Positions 28,209 to 34,159 of a DNA stretch of 34,159 nt are shown here, piece by piece. The translations under genes were made by a program, and so were the position numbers. Location of the stretch: assembly GCA_003170135.1 (NCBI GenBank), contig PMZR01000107.1, positions 14,599 to 48,757 on the forward strand, written 5' to 3'. Below the pieces are notes generated by a model, which ran no database searches, was not told the DNA's origin, and saw only the letters and a program-made list of their open reading frames with translations. Origin of the DNA: Acidobacteriota bacterium (lineage in GTDB: Bacteria; Acidobacteriota; Vicinamibacteria; Vicinamibacterales; Fen-181). Numbering within the stretch: position 1 is the first letter of the stretch; each line of letters opens with the position of its first letter.

Positions 28209-28385
28209 ATGTGTCGAAACATCCGCCCGCTCTTCAATTTCGACCCACCGGCGACCGGGGATGAGATCCGCGCGGCATCGTCGCTGGTGACGTCGGCCGC
28301 ACCCCGCGATCGGGCGGAGGCGGCCGCCCGCGCCAAAGCCCGCTCCGCCGCCCGCTTCGCGCAGCCGAAGGCCGCAAATCGCTGA
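28209..28385 (+). pseudogene. DUF2277 gene with internal in-frame deletion
   Basis: The 58-residue reading frame begins MCRNIRPLFNFDPPATGDEI, the strongly conserved start of DUF2277 proteins, and ends with their conserved tail (SLVTSAAPRDRAEAAARAKARSAARF). From my memory of the family, the 35-40 residues that normally lie between (containing FVRKISGF and a KPSKANEAAF-like segment) are absent: residue 23 (IRAA) is joined to SSLVTS. The deletion keeps the frame. The function of DUF2277 is unknown. It stands alone between the ADOP permease and the M14 peptidase gene. It could be expressed as a short protein, but loss of the central core makes normal folding unlikely. Confidence 0.75.
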
Positions 28386-28497
28386 GGCGCGTCGCCACGC
28401 GGACCGTTGCGGTGCCGCGTCAGGCGGCCGCGGGGAACACAAACCGCCCCCTCGGGGCCGATCCGTGCTATTTTTCTCAGCCCAGGAGGGACATTCG

Positions 28498-31494
28498 ATG
28501 CAGAACGTGCGGCGACTCTTGATGGTTCTGGTTGGCGCGCTCGCCTTCGCGCTTTACGGTTCGGCACCGTCGGCGCAGACGCAGACGCAGACGCACCCGC
28601 GGCCTGCGACCCCCTCGGCCGCGGCCCACGTCACGACGCCGATGCAGGAATGGGGACACAACATCGGCGACGATTACTTCCTCGTCGATTACCAGCAACT
28701 CATCACCTACTGGCACAAGCTCGAGAAGCAGTCGCCGCGCGTGCACATCGTGGACATCGGCAAGAGCTCGGAAGGCCGGCCGATGCTGATGGCCATCGTC
28801 ACCGCGCCGGAGAACTACGCGAAGCTGGCGCACTACAAGGACATCACGAGCCGCCTGGCGAACGCCGAGGGGCTGACCGACGCACAGGCCCGCGCGCTCG
28901 CGAAGGAAGGCAAGTCGGTCGTCTGGATCGACGGCGGACTGCACGCCACCGAGACGCTCGGCGCGCAGCAGCTGCTCGAGCACGTCTACCAGATGGCGAC
29001 CCGCACCGACGAGGAAACGATGCGGTTCCTGCGCGACACGATCCAGCTGTGCACGCTGGTCAATCCGGACGGCATGGACCTGGTGTCCGACTGGTACATG
29101 AAGCGCGGCAACATGAGCGTGCCCGTGCTCTACAACAAGTACGTGGGCCACGACGACAACCGCGACTTCTACATGTCGGGGATCTCCGAGACGACCAACA
29201 TCAACGAGATCCTCTACCGCGAGTGGTATCCGCAGATCGTCTACAACCATCACCAGGCCGGCCCGGCCGGCACCGTGATGTTCTCGGCGCCGTTCCGCGA
29301 TCCCTACAACTACTTCCAGCATCCGGCCGCGATTTCCGGCATCGATACCGTCGGCGCGCTGATGCAGGAACGTTTCATGATGGAGGGGAAACCGGGCGTC
29401 ACCGAGCGCAAGGGCGCGTCCTACTCCACCTGGTTCAACGGCGGGCTGCGCACGACCGCGCACTTCCACAACATGATCGGGATCCTGACCGAGACGATCG
29501 GCAACCCGACGCCGATGAGCATCCCGTTCGTGGCCAACAAGCAGATCGGCGATTCGAGCATCTACTGGCCGATCGCGCCGCAGCAGGTGTGGCACTTCCG
29601 GCAGTCGATCGACTACTCGATCACCGCCGACCGGGCGATCGTGGACTACGCGTCGCGGTATCGCGAGCGGGTGCTCTACGACATCTACCGCATGGGCCAC
29701 GACGAGATTCAGTGGGGCAGCGAGGATCACTGGACGTTCACGCCGCACCGGATGGCCAAGGTGCAGGACGATCTCATCGCCAAGGGGGTCCTGACGGCGG
29801 CGACGGCATCGCAGATCCCCGGCGCGGCCAGCACGATGACGCTGGGCGGGCGCGGCGGCGGCGGCGGCGGTCGGGGAGGCGGGGGCAACGCGCCGAATCC
29901 GCTGTACGAAGCGTTGCGGGCGAAGGACCTGTGCGACGCGCGCGGCTACATCATCCCGTCCGATCAGTCGGATTTCGGGACCGCGACCAAGTTCGTCAAC
30001 GCGCTCATCAAGACCGGCATCAGCGTGATGAAGGCGACCGCGCCGTTCACGGTGGCCGGGAAGCAGTACCCGGCCAATTCCTACGTCGTCAAGACGGCGC
30101 AAGCGTTCCGGCCGCACGTGCTCGACATGTTCGAGTCGCAGGATTACCCGGACGACATTCCGTACCCGGGCGGACCACCGACGGCGCCCTACGACACCAC
30201 GGGCTACACGCTCGCCTACACCATGGGCGTGCAGTTCGACCGCGTGCTCGACGCCTTCGACGGGCCGTTCCAGAAGATCAGCGGCTTCGCGAAGGTGCCG
30301 GCGGCAGCGGTGCCCTTTGCGGCGTCACCTTCCGGCTACTACTTCTCGCACAAGGCCAACGACAGCTTCATCGTCGTCAATCGCCTGCTGAAGGCCGGTG
30401 AGGACGTGTCGTGGCTGGCGAACGGACCGATGGGCGCGGGCACGTTCTACGTGGCCGCGAAGTCGTCCACGATGCCGATCCTGCAGAAGGCCGCCGCGGA
30501 ACTCGGCATCACCTTCCAGGCGGCGACCTCGGCGCCGTCGGGCGCGATGGCGAAGCTCAAGCCGCTGCGCATCGGGTTGTTCGATCGGTACGGCGGCATC
30601 ATGCCGACCGGCTGGACGCGCAAGATCCTCGAGAACTTCGAGTTCCCGGGCTTCGACGAGAAGACCGCGAATCTCGTCTTCCCGCCGGATCTGGATGCCG
30701 GCAACCTGCACGCGAAGTACGACGTCCTCATCTTCAACGGCGGCGGCCTGGGCGGCGCGGGCGGCGGCCGCGGCGGGGCGGCAGCTGGCGGCGATGCGCC
30801 GCCGACTCCGGGCGGCGACGTGCCTCCGGCGGGCGCGACTGGTGCGCCGGCGGGCGGACGCGGCGGCGGGCGCGGTGCCGGGCGCGGCGGCGCGCAGGCG
30901 GCTCCGGCGCAACCGGCCGGTCGCGGCAACTTCACGCCGGAACCGATCCCGGCCGAATTCGCGCGGCGCCAGGGCCAGGTGACCGATCAGACGACCGCCC
31001 AGATCAAGCAGTTCGTGCAGGACGGGGGCACCGTCATCGCGATCGGCACCCAGGCAACCGGCTTCGCGCAGGCGTTCGGCCTGCCCGTGACGAACCACCT
31101 GATGGAGAACGGCACGGCCCTCCCGCGCGAGAAGTTCTACGCGCCGGGCTGCGTGCTGCAGCTCGCCATCGACAACACCAATCCCCTGGCGCACGGCCTC
31201 GACAACAAGCTGGACGTGTTCTTCGAGAACGATCCGGTGTTCGCGATGGGCGCCGATGCGGCCGCGAAGAATACGAAGTCGGTGGGCTGGTTCGCGAGTG
31301 CGGCGCCGGCGAGAAGCGGCTGGGCATGGGGCCAGCAGTATCTCGACAAGGGCGTCGAGATTATCTCGAGCAAGGTCGGCCAGGGCCGCGTCGTGCTGCT
31401 GGCGCCGGAAGTCCTGTTCCGATCGCAGCCGCACGGCTCGTACAAGTTGTTCTTCAACGGGATGTATCTGTCGGTCGCCCAAGGACTCGAATAG
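28498..31494 (+). CDS. Secreted M14 family zinc carboxypeptidase, large acidobacterial type
   Basis: The 998-residue protein has a signal peptide (about 1-27) followed by an M14 peptidase domain (about 50-400). Zinc ligands H149 and E152 lie in GGLHATE and the third in NHHQ (H251/H252); the NPDG motif is at 189-192, and catalytic E332 lies in ILTETIGN. A long C-terminal region follows, ending in a glutamine-amidotransferase-like or unknown domain. Two glycine/arginine-rich inserts (449-463 and 748-810) interrupt it, a feature I associate with Acidobacteriota peptidases. It would trim peptides in the periplasm or outside the cell. AGGAGG 8 bases before the ATG at 28498 sets the start; the longer upstream frame is not used. 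The gene is intact although its neighbours on both sides are damaged. Confidence 0.9.
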   Translation: MQNVRRLLMVLVGALAFALYGSAPSAQTQTQTHPRPATPSAAAHVTTPMQEWGHNIGDDYFLVDYQQLITYWHKLEKQSPRVHIVDIGKSSEGRPMLMAIVTAPENYAKLAHYKDITSRLANAEGLTDAQARALAKEGKSVVWIDGGLHATETLGAQQLLEHVYQMATRTDEETMRFLRDTIQLCTLVNPDGMDLVSDWYMKRGNMSVPVLYNKYVGHDDNRDFYMSGISETTNINEILYREWYPQIVYNHHQAGPAGTVMFSAPFRDPYNYFQHPAAISGIDTVGALMQERFMMEGKPGVTERKGASYSTWFNGGLRTTAHFHNMIGILTETIGNPTPMSIPFVANKQIGDSSIYWPIAPQQVWHFRQSIDYSITADRAIVDYASRYRERVLYDIYRMGHDEIQWGSEDHWTFTPHRMAKVQDDLIAKGVLTAATASQIPGAASTMTLGGRGGGGGGRGGGGNAPNPLYEALRAKDLCDARGYIIPSDQSDFGTATKFVNALIKTGISVMKATAPFTVAGKQYPANSYVVKTAQAFRPHVLDMFESQDYPDDIPYPGGPPTAPYDTTGYTLAYTMGVQFDRVLDAFDGPFQKISGFAKVPAAAVPFAASPSGYYFSHKANDSFIVVNRLLKAGEDVSWLANGPMGAGTFYVAAKSSTMPILQKAAAELGITFQAATSAPSGAMAKLKPLRIGLFDRYGGIMPTGWTRKILENFEFPGFDEKTANLVFPPDLDAGNLHAKYDVLIFNGGGLGGAGGGRGGAAAGGDAPPTPGGDVPPAGATGAPAGGRGGGRGAGRGGAQAAPAQPAGRGNFTPEPIPAEFARRQGQVTDQTTAQIKQFVQDGGTVIAIGTQATGFAQAFGLPVTNHLMENGTALPREKFYAPGCVLQLAIDNTNPLAHGLDNKLDVFFENDPVFAMGADAAAKNTKSVGWFASAAPARSGWAWGQQYLDKGVEIISSKVGQGRVVLLAPEVLFRSQPHGSYKLFFNGMYLSVAQGLE

Positions 31495-31496
31495 CC

Positions 31497-31573
31497 GTTG
31501 GTTGTTAGTTGTTAGTTGTTGGTCTTGGTCGTTAGTTGTTAGTCGGTAAACGGTCGACGGCAAACGGTGGACA
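31497..31573. repeat. Heptamer array, GTTAGTT family x11
   Basis: Eleven 7-bp units in register: GTTGGTT, GTTAGTT, GTTAGTT, GTTGGTC, TTGGTCG, TTAGTTG, TTAGTCG, GTAAACG, GTCGACG, GCAAACG, GTGGACA. The array starts three bases after the M14 stop codon and ends at the terminator-like hairpin at 31572. Confidence 0.9.
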
Positions 31574-31607
31574 GCCTGTGACGCGCTGCGTGCGACGTCA
31601 CAGGCTG
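31572..31607. terminator. 12-bp-arm hairpin between convergent genes
   Basis: CAGCCTGTGACG (31572-31583) and CGTCACAGGCTG (31596-31607) are exact complements around a 12-base loop. It lies between the M14 peptidase and the convergent hydrolase pseudogene, a likely bidirectional stop. There is no T-run. The 31608-31706 remainder shows no gene. Confidence 0.55.
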
Positions 31608-31706
31608 CCCTGCCTACCTGCCGCCCGAGGCCGCGGCCGCATGGTGGTCGCTCGGCCAGGTCGCCGATCGCGTGCATGCCGACGCGCCACCCCGCAGGAT
31701 GCCCAC

Positions 31707-32392
31707 TCAACGGCCCCGGGCCGCGCCGGCCAGCGCCGGTTGGCGGACGAACTCCAGCAGGTCGGCATCGAAGCGCTGCTGGTGTGTGCTCATGAGCCCG
31801 TGCGGCGCACCTTCATAGACCTTCAGGATCGCGCCCTTGATCATCCTGGAGGAGCGGAGGCCTCCAACGGCGATCGGCACGATTTGATCGTCGTCGCCGT
31901 GGATGACCAGCGTGGGAACGTCCACCTTCTTGAGGTCTTCCCTGAAGTCGGTCTCCGAGAACGCCTTGATGCAGTCGTAGGCGGCCGGCAGCCCGGCCTG
32001 CATGCTCATGAGCCAGAAGACATCGCGCACACCCTGCGACACCTTGGCGCCCGCGCGGTTGGCGCCATAGAACATCGCGCTCAGGTCCTTCCAGAACTGC
32101 GGCCGATGGAGTGGCCGATGTGGATCACATCCGCCAGGTGGAGCACCTCGACCAGCGTCGCGAGGTCATCGGCGCAGGTGTCCATGTCGTTGCCTGTCCA
32201 GGTCTGGGTCGATCGTCCATGGCCGCGACGGTCGTGCGCGATGGCGCGAAAGCCATGGGACGCCAGGAAGAACAACTGGTCGTCCCAGGCGTCGGCGTTC
32301 AGCGGCCAACCGTGACTGAACACGACCGGCTGACCTGTTCCCAAATCCTTGTAGTAGATCTGAGCTCCATCCTTCGTGGTGATCGTGGGCAT
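31707..32392 (-). pseudogene. Alpha/beta hydrolase (chloroperoxidase/esterase family), internal deletion and frameshift
   Basis: Two frames together cover both ends of one protein. The first (32392 down to about 32098) begins [20 protein letters not shown], includes [15 protein letters not shown] and DRRGHGRS, and stops shortly after the nucleophile motif GHSIG (S95). The second resumes at [19 protein letters not shown] (about 32105) and includes GDDDQIVP (catalytic Asp region) and GAPHG (catalytic His). In the family roughly 60 residues (the cap segment) normally lie between them; they are missing and the frame is shifted at about 32097-32110. The start has GGGAG upstream. The gene is divergent from dps. 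As it stands it cannot make a normal enzyme. Confidence 0.85.
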
Positions 32393-32609
32393 GCCGTCTC
32401 CCTATGTGTGTGAGGTGTGGTGCGACTCGATGGCGGGATCTCCCGCCGGGGGCGGCAGGCGGGCAACTGTTCTTCCAGAATGACCTCGGCGCGATCGGCA
32501 CGCAGGGCGCGTGCTCGGCAGGGAAACCCCTCCGGCGTCCGTGCGGCAACGATCCTGCACGCTAGCCCGCGTCTTCCGCAGGCGGTTCTTCAATAAACGG
32601 AGCAGTTCC

Positions 32610-33176
32610 ATGCCCACCCACACTCAAGAGGTCAAGCCCAGCACGGCGCGCGGCGTCGCCGTGAAGACGTATCCCGCACCCCGGCAGCTCGCGACGCCGA
32701 CCGACTTGGATCACGAACAGGTTGAGGCGGTGACCGAGGTCGTCAACGTCCTCATCGCCGACGCCCTGGCGCTCTACGTCAAAACGAAGAACTTCCACTG
32801 GCATCTGGCCGGTCCGCACTTCCGTGACTACCACCTGCTGTTCGACGAGCAGGCGGAGATGCTGCTCGACTCGCTCGACGTTCTTGCCGAGCGCGTGCGG
32901 CGCATCGGGGGGACGACGATCCGCAGCGTGGGTCACGTCGGCCGGCTGCAGAGCATCGCGGACGACAACGACGAGTTCGTCGCGCCCGCCCAGATGCTCG
33001 ATCGGCTGCTCGAAGACAACCGCCACATGGCGGAACGGCAGAGGCACGCGATCGAGATCTGCGAGCGGAACCAGGACACGCCGACAGCCAACGTGCTGCA
33101 GGACTTGCTGGACAAGACCGAGAAGCGCATCTGGTTCCTGTTCGAGACCGCCCAGGGCGGCCGCCACGCGGAATGA
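32610..33176 (+). CDS. dps: Dps family DNA-binding ferritin-like protein
   Basis: Dps forms a 12-subunit shell that stores iron, removes peroxide and protects DNA in starvation. The 188-residue protein has the di-iron ferroxidase ligands typical of Dps: H63 (NFHWHLAGPHF), H75, D90 and E94 (SLDVLAERVRRIGG). The N-terminal part has an extension with lysines (MPTHTQEVKPSTARGVAVKT), which could bind DNA. GGAG 7 bases before the ATG at 32610 sets the start. The stop overlaps the start of the following porin fragment (ATGA), so both were once in one operon. It is divergent from the broken hydrolase gene. Confidence 0.94.
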   Translation: MPTHTQEVKPSTARGVAVKTYPAPRQLATPTDLDHEQVEAVTEVVNVLIADALALYVKTKNFHWHLAGPHFRDYHLLFDEQAEMLLDSLDVLAERVRRIGGTTIRSVGHVGRLQSIADDNDEFVAPAQMLDRLLEDNRHMAERQRHAIEICERNQDTPTANVLQDLLDKTEKRIWFLFETAQGGRHAE

Positions 33177-33589
33177 CCGGCAGCCGCGCCTGGTCGCAGA
33201 TCGTCATCTGCGTCCTTCTGGCCGGCCCGACCGCCGCGCAGGCGCAGAACGCGAACGACGCGAACCGCTCGTCCCCGAAATCGGCCGCCGTGGTAACGGT
33301 TGTCTACGACGGCGACGGCTTTTCGCACGCCGCCGGCGGCGTGCGCAAGGGTGAGGTGTACCTCGGCGCCCTGAATGTCGAGCTCTCGCTCGACGGTGCG
33401 CGCCTCGTCCGCTGGCCGGGGATGACCGCCTGCGTGGATGCGGTGTGGATTCACGGCGGTCAGCCCGACGGGTTTGCCGGCGACGCGCAGGGCGTCAGCA
33501 ACCTGTCGGGACCGTCGACGGTCAGGGTCGAAGAGGCCTGGATGCAAGCGAACCTCTTCACCAGTCGTTTCTCGGTTCTCGCCGGACGC
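33173..33589 (+). pseudogene. Carbohydrate porin (OprB-like), N-terminal fragment
   Basis: The reading frame starts with ATG at 33173, overlapping the dps stop by four bases, and has a signal peptide (MTGSRAWSQIVICVLLAGPT). About 139 residues match the start of carbohydrate-selective porins: a GEVYLGALNVELSLDGARL strand followed by GDAQGVSNLSG and VEEAWMQANLFTSRFSVLAGR. In that family the next residues would be YDLNSEF; instead the sequence changes at about 33588 to a thioredoxin-reductase-like gene in another frame. About two thirds of the porin is missing. The protein would otherwise be an outer-membrane sugar channel. Confidence 0.75.
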
Positions 33590-34157
33590 TCCTTACGCGT
33601 TTGTCGACCTCGATCGGGACGCCGGCGTCCAGGAACTGCTCGACCGGTTCCATGTGCGCAGCGACGATGTGCCCGTGGTGATCTGCCGCGGAACCACCGT
33701 CCTGCGCAACCCGACCAACGCCCAGCTCGCCGGATGTCTCGGGTTCAACGAGGCGATCGACCAGACCCACACGCGCGACGTCGCCATCGTCGGCGCCGGG
33801 CCGTCGGGACTGGCGGCAGCGGTCTATGGCGCGTCCGAAGGGCTCGAGGTCGTGATGGTAGAGATGAACGCCGGCGTCTCGGGGCAGGAACTCGCGGACC
33901 GGGCCTACATGCAGGCAGAGAAATTCGGGGCGCAGATCATCATCGCGAGCGGTGCCGAGTATCGACGCCTTTCAGTCGACGGGTCGGAGCGGTTCAAGGG
34001 CGCCGGCATGTACTACGGCGCGACGTTCGTCGAGGCGCAGATGTGCCTGGGCGAGGACGTAATCGTGGTCGGCGGCGCCAACTCCGCCGGGCAGTCGGCC
34101 GTCTACGGCGACTGGCTCGTCAAGGCGATACGCGAAGGCGTGATCCGCCAGTGCTGA
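33588..34157 (+). pseudogene. Thioredoxin-reductase-like FAD oxidoreductase, fragment with several internal deletions
   Basis: This frame begins in mid-gene at PYAFVDLDRDAGVQELLDRF, then matches VVICRGTTVLRNPTNAQLA and FAD-binding VGAGPSGLAAAVYGASEGLE, as in fused regulatory/thioredoxin-disulfide reductases. Compared with the family as I remember it, three pieces are missing: about 19 residues including PGGQ after VEMNA (joined to GVSGQELA), about 35 residues before SGAEYRRL, and all of the C-terminal half after GGANSAGQSAVY, where an unrelated tail GDWLVKAIREG ends the frame at 34157. Its N terminus is replaced by the porin fragment. It cannot be a working enzyme. It stops two bases before the window edge. 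Confidence 0.75.
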
Positions 34158-34159
34158 TC

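Noticed and set aside
26331..28442. 703-residue open frame opposite the ADOP permease
   Set aside because: Its low-complexity arginine-rich composition and full overlap with a clear gene mark it as a high-GC artefact.
28465..28497. M14 peptidase start at 28465
   Set aside because: It would put extra residues before the signal peptide and would hide the AGGAGG ribosome binding site inside the gene.

Overview
The window is GC-rich DNA from a Gram-negative-type bacterium, most likely an Acidobacteriota member of the Vicinamibacteria/subgroup 6 type. This placement is an inference. It rests on a MacB-like duplicated orphan permease of the acidobacterial ADOP type, a PadR regulator followed by a HAAS-type membrane protein, a very large M14 peptidase with glycine-rich inserts, and a sigma factor/anti-sigma-like/secreted-protein trio. 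No rRNA, tRNA, CRISPR array, integrase or transposase was found.

Layout. 1-570: padR plus the start of a HAAS protein (minus). 872-1309: OsmC. 1473-4953 (minus): a conserved housekeeping cluster, SRP RNA (ffs) - dnaX - ebfC - recR - DUF4203 membrane protein. 5107-7137: divergent NAD-salvage pair pncB (minus) and pncA (plus). 7138-7815: a gene-free, hairpin-rich stretch. 7816-9690: ECF sigma factor, anti-sigma-like membrane protein and secreted proline-rich protein. 9864-10988: histidine kinase with a degenerate receiver. 11142-12647: xylulokinase. 12733-14838: secreted S9 peptidase. 15075-16628: DHA2-family efflux pump. 16862-17068: cold-shock protein. 17263-19916: MEDS-PAS hybrid kinase translationally coupled to a single-domain receiver. 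20235-20861: Mn-type superoxide dismutase. 20918-23005: GAF-PAS hybrid kinase. 23169-25121: secreted CBM6/EEP nuclease-like protein. 25749-28142: ADOP permease. 28209-28385: shortened DUF2277 gene. 28498-31494: M14 peptidase. 31707-32392: broken alpha/beta hydrolase. 32610-33176: Dps. 33173-34157: porin fragment joined to a scarred thioredoxin-reductase-like fragment.

The main themes are stress and redox defence (OsmC, SOD, Dps, Csp), signalling through three soluble histidine kinases without any linked DNA-binding response regulator, secreted hydrolases, and NAD salvage.

Two patterns are not explained by the genes. First, at least twelve short arrays with an exact 7-bp period occur between genes, and in one case inside a gene. 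They use several unrelated heptamers (GAAGTCC, GTGCGAA, AACCGTT, TACTGTC, GTTAGTT, GGGCTCC). At least three have arms that are reverse complements of each other, so the array can fold. Second, within the last 6 kb three loci carry internal deletions: DUF2277, the hydrolase, and the porin/thioredoxin-reductase fusion, which has several. The intact M14 peptidase and Dps lie between them. This suggests a deletion-prone segment, or an assembly problem near a contig end.
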